Below are positions 8,367 to 17,210 of a DNA stretch of 48,371 bases, piece after piece. Position numbers and translations under genes: made by a program. Each line of letters starts with the position of its first letter. Position 1 is the stretch's first letter. Source of the stretch: Planctomycetota bacterium (GTDB lineage: Bacteria > Planctomycetota > UBA8108 > UBA1146); assembly GCA_018694835.1 (NCBI GenBank), contig JABHOG010000093.1:1-48371 (forward strand), read 5' to 3'. A model generated the notes under the pieces. It had not been told where the DNA came from, did not search any database, and saw only the letters and a list, made by a program, of their open reading frames with translations.

Positions 8367-9157
8367 CCACTGGCCTCGCCGATTCCTGGAAGATCCGCGT
8401 GGTCATGCCGGCACTCGACGAGGAGGCGGCGATTGGCTCGGTGATCGATGCGATCCCCGCCCACTGGGTCGACTCGATTCATGTCGGGGATAACGGCTCG
8501 CGCGATGCCACCGCAGAGGTGGCCCGAAAACACGGCGCCCGGGTCGTCCACGCAACCCGACGAGGTTACGGCTCCGCCTGCCTTGCGGCGCTGGCAGACC
8601 TCGATCAGTTGGCGCAGCCAAACTCCGATGAGATCGTCGTGTTCCTCGATGCCGACCACTCCGATGACCCGGCACAGATCCCCGCTCTGATCACTCCCAT
8701 CATCGAAGATCAGGCAGATCTGGTACTCGGTAGTCGAGCACACCCGGGAATCGAGGCGGGTTCCTTGACCCCTCAACAACGCTGGGGAAATGCGCTGGCC
8801 ACGACACTGATCCGGTGGATTCATGGCCATCGCTATCAAGACCTGGGCCCGTTCCGGGCGATCCGACTCGACCTCTTACAACAGCTTCAGATGAGCGACC
8901 CCGATTTTGGCTGGACCGTCGAGATGCAGTTGAAAGCACTCCGACAAGGATTGCGGGTGCTAGAGGTCCCACTACCCTATCGGCGCCGCATCGGCGAGTC
9001 GAAGATCTCTGGAACGGTGCTCGGAAGTTGCAAGGCGGGCTTCAAAATTCTCCAATGGATCTGGCTCGATGCCTGGCGAGGGGATCGACCCGCGGTGGAT
9101 ACGCTGGCTTCCCATACCAAAGAAAGGAGGCCATCCGATGGAGGGAATCTCTTGTGA
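8363..9157 (+). CDS. Family 2 glycosyltransferase, dolichyl-phosphate-sugar synthase-like
   Basis: Inverting GT-A glycosyltransferase that probably moves a sugar from a nucleotide donor to a polyprenyl phosphate or similar acceptor. 264 residues. The N-terminal motif VVMPALDEE, the DNGSRDAT loop, the metal-binding DADHSDDP (DxD-like) and the later GWTVEMQLKAL and YRRRIGESKISGT segments are typical of DPM1/DPG synthase-like GT2 proteins. No C-terminal membrane helices are seen, so it is probably peripheral. The TTG start overlaps the kdsA stop in TTGA, implying translational coupling. An internal ATG at 8405 would cut into the first strand and is less likely. Confidence 0.85.
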   Translation: MTTGLADSWKIRVVMPALDEEAAIGSVIDAIPAHWVDSIHVGDNGSRDATAEVARKHGARVVHATRRGYGSACLAALADLDQLAQPNSDEIVVFLDADHSDDPAQIPALITPIIEDQADLVLGSRAHPGIEAGSLTPQQRWGNALATTLIRWIHGHRYQDLGPFRAIRLDLLQQLQMSDPDFGWTVEMQLKALRQGLRVLEVPLPYRRRIGESKISGTVLGSCKAGFKILQWIWLDAWRGDRPAVDTLASHTKERRPSDGGNLL

Positions 9158-9416
9158 TCGCTGTACCAAGAGCCTGTTGATCGATGAAGATGTGCGCTAT
9201 CAGGTGCACATCGTGGTACAGGCCGCCTACGATCCGATGGAAATCACTAAGGAGGATCTGAAGAAGTCTAATCCTGGCAGTTGGTCCGCTCTGATGCGGC
9301 AGTTGGAGAAGTTGACGGAGCAGGAAGCGCAGGACCAGGTTCATCGCGAGTTCCACTTCGACCTCTGTCCTCCCTGTCAGAAGATCTACCTCGAGAATCC
9401 GCTGCCAGCAGTATAA
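9138..9416 (+). CDS. Small protein with two CxxC motifs, probable zinc binder
   Basis: Unrecognised 92-residue protein. CDRC near the N-terminus and CPPC near the C-terminus could together bind one zinc ion. The middle is charged and helical. The ATG at 9138 has a perfect AGGAGG eight bases upstream and overlaps the glycosyltransferase 3' end by 20 nt, so it belongs to the kdsA operon. Its role is unknown. Confidence 0.75.
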   Translation: MEGISCDRCTKSLLIDEDVRYQVHIVVQAAYDPMEITKEDLKKSNPGSWSALMRQLEKLTEQEAQDQVHREFHFDLCPPCQKIYLENPLPAV

Positions 9417-9551
9417 TAACTTACGCGCCAGCCAACTTCACTCTCCACGGCTAGGCCGAGTTCCAAATGGCCATCAATAAAAGACACCTCGATCAGAGAT
9501 TGATCTTCTGAGCCGCTTCCACTAAAGTCGGATGCATACTTCTATACAAAG

Positions 9552-9579
9552 AGATTAGATTCCTAACCAAAACTAATCT
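9552..9579. promoter_or_regulatory. Dyad upstream of the FkbM gene
   Basis: AGATTAG (9552-9558) and CTAATCT (9573-9579) form a perfect 7-bp inverted repeat with a 14-nt spacer, ending 27 nt before the likely start codon. It could be an operator or a leader hairpin; no regulator is implied. Confidence 0.3.
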
Positions 9580-9606
9580 ACAAGTTTTGAATTGGTGGTT
9601 CTAAAC

Positions 9607-10389
9607 ATGAGGATAGATGACCTCTTTGACTATTTCGAACTTCGCACAGTCACAAAGAATCCCTTTGAAATTATACGTTTTCGAAAATGCCGCGACCCTC
9701 AAGCTGAACTAAAAGTTTGTTTCCGAGAGGGTCCCCCTCTATTCCTTAGAGGAGACCATGCCGACTTTCATACGTTTCACAGGATTTTCCTAAGAGACGA
9801 GTACCGACTTGAGGGATTAAAAACCAAGCCACAAGTGGTCTTAGATCTCGGCGGTAATGTAGGTCTATTTGCCGCTAGAATAGCCGCAGAATGTACAAAG
9901 CTCATCATTTGTGAACCTATCCCAGATAACATCGAGCGACTCAAGAAGAATACAGCCGGCCACGAAAACGTCGTCATAATTGAAAAGGCGGTCACTTCTA
10001 GCGTTGGAACTTTAAATCTCTACTTGCCAAAATCAGCCAAGGCAAGCGACGCATTCTCCTCCTTCGGAGACAACGATTTGCTGACCGAAGAATGCCTAGA
10101 AGTTGAGACCACTAGCCTTGAACAAATTTTCAAAGAGCAGCGATTAGAAAAAGTGGACTTGCTGAAAATTGACATCGAAGGCTCGGAATACGAAGTGGTA
10201 CATGCCTCTACTGAGCTGCTAGCCCGCATACAGAGCATTCATGGGGAGTACCATGATGTCAGTCCAGAAGACCCTAGGACACGTATCGACCACTTCACGA
10301 AGTTCTTGGAGGACAATGGTTATTCCGTACTCGTTGAACCGCACTTAAAGCATCCAAATAAAGGTATGTTTTACGCAACTCGGAATTAG
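9607..10389 (+). CDS. FkbM family methyltransferase
   Basis: SAM-dependent O-methyltransferase of the FkbM family, often found with polysaccharide or glycan modification genes. 260 residues from the ATG at 9607; a GTG at 9595 and a TTG at 9592 are alternatives. The SAM-binding motif VLDLGGNVGLFA lies near residue 80, followed by ICEPIPDN, and the family-typical LLKIDIEGSEYEVV sits near residue 195. The gene lies in an AT-richer island downstream of kdsA and a glycosyltransferase, which suggests sugar methylation of surface glycans, probably by acquired DNA. The substrate cannot be deduced. Confidence 0.85.
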   Translation: MRIDDLFDYFELRTVTKNPFEIIRFRKCRDPQAELKVCFREGPPLFLRGDHADFHTFHRIFLRDEYRLEGLKTKPQVVLDLGGNVGLFAARIAAECTKLIICEPIPDNIERLKKNTAGHENVVIIEKAVTSSVGTLNLYLPKSAKASDAFSSFGDNDLLTEECLEVETTSLEQIFKEQRLEKVDLLKIDIEGSEYEVVHASTELLARIQSIHGEYHDVSPEDPRTRIDHFTKFLEDNGYSVLVEPHLKHPNKGMFYATRN

Positions 10390-10534
10390 CTTCAGGCCTA
10401 ACCTGCTTGAATACTCCATGTAGATTCTCCCGCAAATCGACTAGCATATATTTGCAATTTCTAGTACTGCTGCCATCCCAATGCCCAAAATAAAATCAGG
10501 CTCACTAGCACTCAGAGGCACTAGCCCACCAGGA

Positions 10535-10762
10535 TTACCACTCGAGAGAACCTGCAGACTGATACTCTTTGACTCGCGTTTCGAAGAGATTCTTCTCTTT
10601 CGCTAGGTCAATGGTTTCACTCATCCAAAGGAATCGGTTATTGGTATTGTATTGTTTCTCAATTCCAATTCGCTCAAGTCGACGATCCGCAAGATAACGG
10701 AGATAGTCGTCAAACAATTCAGCATTCAAACCTAGAACTCCATTTAACAAACAACCTTTAGC
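10535..10762 (-). pseudogene. nrdB: 3' remnant of class I ribonucleotide reductase beta subunit (nrdB)
   Basis: About 75 codons, open from just after a TAA at 10763-10765 to a TAA at 10535-10537. The product resembles the C-terminal end of class I NrdB: LNAEL, YLADRRLERIG, WMSETIDL, then NLFETRVKEYQ and a hydrophobic tail, which in intact proteins docks to the large subunit. All of the diiron four-helix region is missing; the asparaginase gene occupies the upstream side. A TTG at 10750 could start a short peptide, but this is best read as a truncated leftover. An intact nrdB would be expected elsewhere in the genome. Confidence 0.7.
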
Positions 10763-11822
10763 TTAGGCAACTGCCAGTACGCTCCGAATAGCTGTGATCC
10801 TCTTCCAGCAAGCTGGGATCGGGGACAGTGACGGTGATTTCCCCGACCACACGACCCGCGACATTGCGAACCACAGACGGCTGGTCCTGTTTCCACTGTT
10901 GCAAGGTCGTGTCGTCGATCCAATGCATCCGGTGCAACAGATCGGGCACCACATGTACCAGACCTCGATCACTTCCATCGAGCGACTTGATGACCAGCGC
11001 TCCAGAGGGGCCCCAGATCGCCATCACTCCCTCGGCGCCCTCCTTGGCTCTCCATCTACCACGGAAGAAGCGACTCCAGCGAAGGGGCAGCCTGCCCTCT
11101 CCACTGAACGCTTTCGGATGAGTATCGATCGCGTCATGAATCTGCCGAACTCTCTGCTCTAACCCACATCGTTGGAGGAACTGCTGGTCTTGTAGGTTCC
11201 TGAATGAGCGAGCGATGGAAGCGATGGGCATGAAGTAGGTCGGGGAGCCGCATCCGTCTATCCCGAGCCTGGTCTCGTCGAGAATCTCACCGCTGAACAG
11301 TTCCAGGGCAGCACGAATAGAACGCTGCAACGGATGATCAGGGTCGAGATACCCCTCGACTGGAAAACCGCGAGCCACACAACTGAGCAACATGCCTGAG
11401 TGTTTACCGGAACAATTGCTACAGGTGACATCGGGTAATTCACCGGCAGCGATGATGCGTAACCGTTCACTTCTGGAGAAAGGAGGATGGATTCCACATT
11501 GGAGGTGAGATTCGGATAGCCCCCCACGCTTGAGTAGCCCTCTCACCACTTCGCGGTGAGTCGGTTCTCCAGCATGACTCGAGCAGATCACTGCCAGTTC
11601 TCGTGGAGTCAGGGAGAAGGTCTCTGCGATCCCGGCTCTCAGCATCGCCAGCGCCTGGAACGGCTTCGCCACCGATCGAAGGAAGGTACCCGGGTCGGAA
11701 GCGCCGTAGATTCGCCTCGGCTCACCCAGAGGGGCCGCGATGGCCACCGCATCATGGTAGGACTCCTCACGGGAGCCCCTCCCGATGCTGGTCCTCAGTC
11801 TGTCAAAATTCGACCCACTCAA
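10758..11822 (-). CDS. Asparaginase II family protein
   Basis: L-asparaginase of the thermolabile rhizobial type (asparaginase II family), distinct from E. coli AnsA/AnsB. 354 residues. Motifs: SVAKPFQAL near residue 50, CSSHAGEPTH near 85, CSNCSGKHSGML near 135 and GIDGCGSPTYFMP near 190. These Ser-, Cys- and Lys-rich motifs form the active site and metal site in this family. It starts at TTG 11822 with GGAGG upstream, 22 nt behind the preceding helical-protein gene, and is probably the last gene of that operon. Its 3' end borders the AT-rich island and overlaps the open frame of the nrdB remnant. Confidence 0.88.
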   Translation of the reverse strand: MSGSNFDRLRTSIGRGSREESYHDAVAIAAPLGEPRRIYGASDPGTFLRSVAKPFQALAMLRAGIAETFSLTPRELAVICSSHAGEPTHREVVRGLLKRGGLSESHLQCGIHPPFSRSERLRIIAAGELPDVTCSNCSGKHSGMLLSCVARGFPVEGYLDPDHPLQRSIRAALELFSGEILDETRLGIDGCGSPTYFMPIASIARSFRNLQDQQFLQRCGLEQRVRQIHDAIDTHPKAFSGEGRLPLRWSRFFRGRWRAKEGAEGVMAIWGPSGALVIKSLDGSDRGLVHVVPDLLHRMHWIDDTTLQQWKQDQPSVVRNVAGRVVGEITVTVPDPSLLEEDHSYSERTGSCLS

Positions 11823-11844
11823 CTCAGCCTCCGGTCACGGGATG

Positions 11845-14460
11845 TTACTCCCTGCCGTCAGCCTCCTCGGGGGGTACCGGTAACGGCGGGGTGGGAGATC
11901 GGTCCTGATCTCCACTGTCGACTCTCGCCTCGAGTCGATCGAGGCGTTCCTTTACATCGTCCCGTGCAAAGTGCCCTTCCGCTAGCATTCTCATCGAACG
12001 AATCAGAGCCGGGTCACTTTCGAGCGGGGGCCTCGATTCGAGGCGCAGAAGCAGCCATTCCCATGGATCCTTGCCCAGCAACCGGGGCGCTACCGGTGTT
12101 TCTCCAGAAATTTCTGCGATTCCATCGAGGTAGCGGGAAAAACTCGAGGTGATGACGGCCGGATCCGCGGCGACCAACGCGGCCTCCACTGCCCGTCGGT
12201 TGACGATCTCCACCACCACGATGCGGATCTGACGTGCGATCACGCTCAGATTTGCTGGTAGAGGATCATCCCCGAGGAACTGGAGGGTGGCGGTCGCTTC
12301 GGCGAGCAAGGCACTCCAGCCAGATTCAGAATCCTCCTCGACCAGCAGGGCAATCGCTCGTTCGAAGCCCAGTTTCTGCAAGATCAGCCACTGCTCGAAT
12401 CGGCCAGGAGAACGAGTTCTCAGGTCGGTGGGTTGCGCCACAGCCAGCAACATCGCTTTCACATCCTGGTGATCGATCAAATCATTGATCCAAGCTCGTT
12501 GCTGGCCAGCGTCGTCGATCATCAATCTGCGCAGGAATCCAAGGGATGGATCGGTGGGAACCAGATCCACGGCTTCCTGGATGACGCCGGAGAAGAGTCC
12601 ATCCGAGCGAGGGAGTTTGGTCAAGATCTGAATGAAACCATCGCAAGCTCCAACCCCTCCGATGCTGCGTATCATCTGAAGTGAGGAACGACGCTCCAAC
12701 TCCGATCCAATCTCTCCGCCGAGCACCAGGCGCGTCAACATCGGAATCACTTCTTCGACTCCAAGACGACCCAGTCCGTTGATGGCGATCGAGCGGAGAT
12801 TTTCATCGGTCGAGTTTTCGAGCAACTTGGCGTAATAGGTGAGCACTGGTACTACCGCATCCTCGGGAATCTCACCGAATACTAGCGCTTCCAGCACCAC
12901 CTGATTCAGTTCCGGAACCTGGTTCGAGATCACCGTGAGATACTCGACAGTTCGGATGGTGATTCCGACCGCTCTCGATGCGGCGATCAATCGCTTCAAC
13001 TCCGCCACATCTGCAGCGTCACCACGTGCTGGGATGAAACGTTCGATGGCATCGTCCACCACATCGGTGACCGGGGATCTCAAGGCGGTCGCCATCTTGA
13101 GCGCTTCCCGAGCGATTCTTCGCTTGCCGTTGGAGAGCCCCGGAACCAGGGTATGAATCCTCTCCTCGAGGAGTCTTACCAGCTCCAGATCTTGACTGAA
13201 AGGAAGCATGTTCGACAGCGCGACGATCGAATCGATCGCCAGCTCTTCACTCTGGGCAATCGATACCAGCGAAGATGGATGATCCAGCGCTCTCACCAGT
13301 TCGAGACAGCGATCGCGTAGCGGTTCGAGTATCTCCTTGACCGACATCCCACCGAGGTCAGGCCCCTTCACCGATCCATCGCCAACACGAGTGGCCTGGA
13401 TGCTCTGGGCGAAACGGGGAACCTCTCCCAGCGCCGCACTGCGGATGGCGATAGATTCCGAATCTCTCATCGAATCGAGAATCCAGTTGCGAAAGCGAGG
13501 AGCGGACTCCACTTCACGGAGTAATCGATGCGCTCGCTCCCAGGTCTTCAATTGTTCCGCCAGCGCAGCGGCACTCTTTCGCTCGATGATCCCGACGAAG
13601 ATGGGCTGATCCCGATTCTCCCCCCACCAGCGGACCCACTCCGCTCGACCCTGCTGCAATCCCAGGAAGCGGGAGAGCGCATCCACCAGAGCTGCCGGCG
13701 ATGCCTCCTGGTCCGAAGCGAGGCGATCGATGGCGACATCGAGGGTTCCTCTTGGATCCCAAGCGGCCAGGATCGGTAACAAACGGGAGATCAGTCGTGG
13801 ATCCTTCTCCGCCGAAAAATCGGTCAGCAGGCGAACTCGTTGCTCCGGGTCCGCAGCCCAGCTGCGGAAATTATTCTGGACCTGATCGAGAAAGGGCCAG
13901 TTCGCCTCGAGGCGAAGCAGCACCAGCATCACGGGGATCCCCGTGTTGCTCTCCTTCATCAGACGATCGTCCAGGATGCTGCGGGTCCGCTGCGGATGCT
14001 CCATGGCACGATCGGTCAACAGATCGAGCAGCAGCGGAGCACTCCAGGCGGGAGCCTCTCCCGAATCGATTCGCGCTCCGAGCAGCGTCAATGCCCGCAC
14101 CCAATCGGCAGGATCTGCGGAATTGAAATACGAGACTACATCCTGTCGCAACTGCTCGTCCGGATGAATGGGAGTCGCATCGGGCAAAGGATCCTGGAGC
14201 GCCTCGCTCTCCAGTTCCAACCTCTCTTCGAGTCGACCATCCACCGGGGCGACCGGGTCCGGAAGTCGCGGCTCCTGAGAGGACTGGGCGAGAAGTGTCG
14301 GAGCGCTCACCGGCCAGGCGAGCAGAAGGATGCAGAGGACTCCCACCCAGATGGAAAGCCCAGTTCTGGAGTCGCGGGGAATCGATGGTACCAAATAACA
14401 GACAGTGCCAGACCCAAAGGCCCGTACGGTCCTCCTCGAAGGTGGTGACTGACCCCTCAT
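11845..14460 (-). CDS. Large exported hypothetical protein with helical repeats
   Basis: 871 residues, function unknown. A basic N-terminal stretch is followed by a hydrophobic segment (about 36-57) ending in a Leu-Ala-Gln that looks like a signal peptidase site, so the protein is probably periplasmic. The rest is a long series of Leu/Ala-rich helices with acidic loops and HEAT-like spacing (for example the SIAINGLGRLGVEEVIPML segment near residue 550), without catalytic motifs. The C-terminal tail is Pro/Asp-rich. ATG at 14460 with GGGGAAGAG upstream. It lies 75 nt behind the spoVG gene and 22 nt before asparaginase II. Scaffold-type function is a guess. Confidence 0.7.
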   Translation of the reverse strand: MRGQSPPSRRTVRAFGSGTVCYLVPSIPRDSRTGLSIWVGVLCILLLAWPVSAPTLLAQSSQEPRLPDPVAPVDGRLEERLELESEALQDPLPDATPIHPDEQLRQDVVSYFNSADPADWVRALTLLGARIDSGEAPAWSAPLLLDLLTDRAMEHPQRTRSILDDRLMKESNTGIPVMLVLLRLEANWPFLDQVQNNFRSWAADPEQRVRLLTDFSAEKDPRLISRLLPILAAWDPRGTLDVAIDRLASDQEASPAALVDALSRFLGLQQGRAEWVRWWGENRDQPIFVGIIERKSAAALAEQLKTWERAHRLLREVESAPRFRNWILDSMRDSESIAIRSAALGEVPRFAQSIQATRVGDGSVKGPDLGGMSVKEILEPLRDRCLELVRALDHPSSLVSIAQSEELAIDSIVALSNMLPFSQDLELVRLLEERIHTLVPGLSNGKRRIAREALKMATALRSPVTDVVDDAIERFIPARGDAADVAELKRLIAASRAVGITIRTVEYLTVISNQVPELNQVVLEALVFGEIPEDAVVPVLTYYAKLLENSTDENLRSIAINGLGRLGVEEVIPMLTRLVLGGEIGSELERRSSLQMIRSIGGVGACDGFIQILTKLPRSDGLFSGVIQEAVDLVPTDPSLGFLRRLMIDDAGQQRAWINDLIDHQDVKAMLLAVAQPTDLRTRSPGRFEQWLILQKLGFERAIALLVEEDSESGWSALLAEATATLQFLGDDPLPANLSVIARQIRIVVVEIVNRRAVEAALVAADPAVITSSFSRYLDGIAEISGETPVAPRLLGKDPWEWLLLRLESRPPLESDPALIRSMRMLAEGHFARDDVKERLDRLEARVDSGDQDRSPTPPLPVPPEEADGRE

Positions 14461-14535
14461 GACGCTCTTCCCCGACCAACCGGACCTTTTATAGTCCAGA
14501 AGTTATCTCGTCTACACTCCTGCGAAGTAGTAGTT

Positions 14536-15246
14536 CTAGAACACACCTGCACTGAAGTTATCATCCGGTGGAGGCATGTCACCTGAATCGGAATCCTCAA
14601 CACCCTCAGAAAAATCGTCCGCCGCTTCATCCTTGCCGAGGAAATCCGCTTCTGCCGTCGTCCCCGACTCGGATCGATCTTCTCGCTCATTCGATCTTTC
14701 AGGACCCCGTCCACGACCCGATCGAGACGGCTCGTTTTCGATCGCTTCATCTCCCGCTCGCGACTGGTGGACCGGCCCGCGGCTCGGTCGCTGGTCAGAA
14801 TCGCCCCGTCGAGGCTGATCGGATGCAGAAGCGTGGGCCATCTCGCGCGGTCGCTGGGAATGCGGGTCATCCTCAAGGCCGTCGAGGTGGTCCTCATATG
14901 CGGCCAATACCTCCTCCTGAATCACTTCGCGGAAGGAGGTCAAGATTGGATGCGCAATGTCTGCGTGCAATTTGGTGCGTCCCTGTTCGATCTCATCCGA
15001 GAGGCCGCGAGGAATCGAATTTCCGCACTCGTTGCAGTACATGCTTCTGACGACATTCTTGTAATGACATCGAGGGCACCGAATCGTCAATTTGCGACTC
15101 GGCATGGCGATGAAGAGGCCCTTGTTTCCTTCGATGAGACGGATGTCTCTCACCACGAAACAGTCATCGAAGGTGACGCTACAGAACGCTCGTAGCTTGT
15201 CATCTCGGCCGCCCACCGGGCTGATCCTCACTTCAGTGATCTCCAT
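14536..15246 (-). CDS. spoVG: SpoVG-domain protein with inserted zinc ribbon and disordered tail
   Basis: SpoVG is a small nucleic-acid-binding regulator first known from Bacillus sporulation and septation. Residues 1-52 match its N-terminal half (MEITEVRISP, VVRDIRLIEGNKGLFIAMPS). The second half resumes at about 94 (HADIAHPI, then the final helix). Between them lies a four-cysteine ribbon, CPRC (57-60) and CNEC (71-74), where ordinary SpoVG has a short loop. After residue 125 comes a tail of about 110 residues rich in Arg, Ser, Asp and Glu, probably disordered. Start ATG at 15246 with GAGAGGA upstream, 54 nt behind ispE. A cytoplasmic DNA/RNA-binding role is likely; the target is unknown. 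Confidence 0.85.
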   Translation of the reverse strand: MEITEVRISPVGGRDDKLRAFCSVTFDDCFVVRDIRLIEGNKGLFIAMPSRKLTIRCPRCHYKNVVRSMYCNECGNSIPRGLSDEIEQGRTKLHADIAHPILTSFREVIQEEVLAAYEDHLDGLEDDPHSQRPREMAHASASDQPRRGDSDQRPSRGPVHQSRAGDEAIENEPSRSGRGRGPERSNEREDRSESGTTAEADFLGKDEAADDFSEGVEDSDSGDMPPPDDNFSAGVF

Positions 15247-15300
15247 AGTAAATCCTCTCCCTCGACCGCTGCCTGTGCTCTTGTTGCTTACGTGCTCTGG

Positions 15301-16329
15301 TCATCCCAGGATCGGGCGCTCGCTGGAGATTCCACCTCCGGAATCCACCTCCGGAATCCACATCGGGACTTCCAGTATCTTGATCGCAACAGATCCAGAT
15401 TTTTCGGTCACCAGATGTCCGGTGCCGTCAGCCCAATCACGAAGATGGGATCGAAGCAGAGAGGTCTCTTCCTCGGCTTCCGTCCGTCCAGTTGCGGCGA
15501 CGATGAAACAGGAGCCGCTTCCTGTCATCGACCAGCGCCCAGGGTGAACCCGTTCCAGGAAGTTCGCAATCTGGTCCAGCGTCGGTTCGATTCGCCGTAC
15601 CCCGTCGAGTAGTCGATTGTGAAGAGAGCCAACCCAGTCTGACTTTTCGACGAATTCACACCCTTGAAAGGTGGACCGAGAATCGCCCGAAGTCAAGTGC
15701 GGACTCAGGGATGCGTATGCCGCCCGGGTGTCGATGCCGATCTCGGGGATGAGCAGAACGAAATGAGCCAGATCCCCACCTAGCAGTGGTTGAGGGGCGT
15801 CTCGGAGCTTTTCCCCCCTGCCGCAGGCGACCGCCGCCCCCGATCCGAGGAAAAAAGTGACATCCGAACCCAGTTGCTGAGCATGGCTGTAGACCTCCTC
15901 TACCCCCCCTGGAGCCTTGAATAGATCGTCGAGAAGCACCAGCATCGCAGCGGCATCACTGCTGCCACCCCCGAGTCCCGCGCGCGACGGGATCCTCTTG
16001 GTCAGTTCGATCTCAAGTGGCGGAATCGAGCGGGTGCTGCGCGCCAGCGCCAGCGCTTGCATGACCAGATTGTCCGCGGTTTCCGGAGCACCGGTCCCGA
16101 TCACCTGCAAGCGATCTTGCTCCACTGAAGTGGACGCATCATCCTTTGCGGAAGCGACACCGATGGTCAGGCGGTCAAACAGGGAAATCGGCACCATCAG
16201 CGACTCGATCTCGTGGAACCCGTCGGCGCGACGCTCGAAGACTTCCAGCCAAAGATTCAGTTTGGCGGGGGCCGAGGCAGTCCCCTGCTGCTCTTTGATC
16301 TGACGTTGTATCAGCGGGTATCGGTTCAT
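15301..16329 (-). CDS. ispE: 4-diphosphocytidyl-2-C-methyl-D-erythritol kinase
   Basis: GHMP kinase that phosphorylates CDP-methylerythritol in the MEP isoprenoid pathway. About 342 residues, slightly longer than usual. PAKLNLWLEV at 21-30 and the ATP-binding GLGGGSSDAAAM near 118 are diagnostic; a TGSGSCFIVA segment near 260 fits the third GHMP motif. The ATG at 16329 overlaps the panC stop in TGATG and has GGAG upstream; a TTG one codon earlier is an alternative. The last codons run through a 13-bp tandem repeat, so the C-terminal tail is probably not conserved. Confidence 0.92.
   Translation of the reverse strand: MNRYPLIQRQIKEQQGTASAPAKLNLWLEVFERRADGFHEIESLMVPISLFDRLTIGVASAKDDASTSVEQDRLQVIGTGAPETADNLVMQALALARSTRSIPPLEIELTKRIPSRAGLGGGSSDAAAMLVLLDDLFKAPGGVEEVYSHAQQLGSDVTFFLGSGAAVACGRGEKLRDAPQPLLGGDLAHFVLLIPEIGIDTRAAYASLSPHLTSGDSRSTFQGCEFVEKSDWVGSLHNRLLDGVRRIEPTLDQIANFLERVHPGRWSMTGSGSCFIVAATGRTEAEEETSLLRSHLRDWADGTGHLVTEKSGSVAIKILEVPMWIPEVDSGGGISSERPILG
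15331..15368. repeat. 13-bp tandem repeat at the ispE 3' end
   Basis: TCCACCTCCGGAA occurs at 15331-15343 and 15344-15356, followed by a diverged third copy. The period is not a multiple of three, so each copy shifts the frame of the ispE tail. Confidence 0.85.
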
Positions 16330-17210
16330 CAAGGCTCCAGGATGATGTTGTCGATCAGCCTCACGCCACCGACGATTGCTGCCATGCAGATCACTGCACC
16401 GCGGCCCCGATCGACCATCTCAAGCGGTGTCAGTTGCTCGTGATCGATCACCTCGAAGTACTCCAGATCCACTGCAGGATCGAGTCGCTCGAGCGACTGT
16501 TGCTTCAACTCTGCACTCTGAACTACTCCCTCGGACCACAGTTCCCTGGCCCTGAACAGCGCCGCGGACAAGGTCAACGCCTGCCGCCTCGACTCATCTT
16601 CGAGATACCGATTTCTACTGGAGAGGGCCAGGCCATCTTTCTCCCGCACCAGTGGACAACCTCTCACCTCGATCGGGATGTCCAGATCCAGGGTCATCCG
16701 CTGGATGATCTTCAACTGCTGGTAATCCTTCTCGCCGAAAAAGGCCCGTTGAGGTTGAACGATTTGAAACAACTTGAGAACGATGAGGCAGACTCCGGCG
16801 AAGAAGTGTGGACGTGAAATCCCGCACAGTTGCTGCGCCATCTGCGGCAGGTCGATACGGGTCTGAAATCCAGCGGGATACAGTTCCTCGCGGTCGCCGA
16901 CCCAGACCAGATCCACCCCCTCCTGCCGTGCGATTTGCAGATCCTGTTCGAGGGTTCTGGGATAGGTCTCGAGGTCCTCATCGGGGCTGAACTGGGTTGG
17001 ATTGACAAAGATGGTCAACACCACCTGATCACACTGCTGGCGCGCCTGCCGAAGCAAAGCGCGATGCCCCTCGTGCAACGCCCCCATCGTCGGAACCAGT
17101 CCCAGGATGGAATCGCCGGACAACGCTCGACGCCAGCGACGAAGTTCCTCGATACCGCTGGCAGTTTGTGGGTCCACAGAATCCACAGAATCGGCACCGA
17201 TGACCTTCAT
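16329..17210 (-). CDS. panC: Pantothenate synthetase
   Basis: Joins pantoate and beta-alanine using ATP in coenzyme A biosynthesis. 293 residues. PTMGALHEGH at about 40-49 contains the nucleotidyl-transfer HxGH motif; FVNPTQF, GEKDYQQL (near 161) and SSRNRYL (KMSKS-like region) follow in family order. The start ATG at 17210 overlaps the folK stop in ATGA; the longer open frame upstream overlaps folK and is not family-like. Part of a chain with folK and ispE coupled by overlaps. Confidence 0.95.
   Translation of the reverse strand: MKVIGADSVDSVDPQTASGIEELRRWRRALSGDSILGLVPTMGALHEGHRALLRQARQQCDQVVLTIFVNPTQFSPDEDLETYPRTLEQDLQIARQEGVDLVWVGDREELYPAGFQTRIDLPQMAQQLCGISRPHFFAGVCLIVLKLFQIVQPQRAFFGEKDYQQLKIIQRMTLDLDIPIEVRGCPLVREKDGLALSSRNRYLEDESRRQALTLSAALFRARELWSEGVVQSAELKQQSLERLDPAVDLEYFEVIDHEQLTPLEMVDRGRGAVICMAAIVGGVRLIDNIILEP

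Larger units (their letters stand above)
9417..10757. other. AT-richer island between the kdsA operon and the asparaginase gene
   Basis: Base composition drops visibly in GC from the end of the CxxC gene to the end of the asparaginase gene, with codon use unlike the neighbours (many AAA, AAT and TTT codons). It contains one intact gene (FkbM methyltransferase) and a decayed nrdB 3' end. The stretches 9417-9606 and 10390-10534 hold no convincing gene. No transposase, integrase or terminal repeats were seen, so transfer is inferred from composition and the gene remnant only. Confidence 0.6.

Noticed and set aside
9417-9545. Minus-strand peptide-like frame of about 40 codons behind the CxxC gene
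   Set aside because: No start codon and a stop just upstream; it could be a gene relic but nothing supports it beyond amino acid plausibility.
10390-10534. Short minus-strand peptide-like frame in the AT-rich island
   Set aside because: About 30 codons that read plausibly but with no start, binding site or known family; too short to support.
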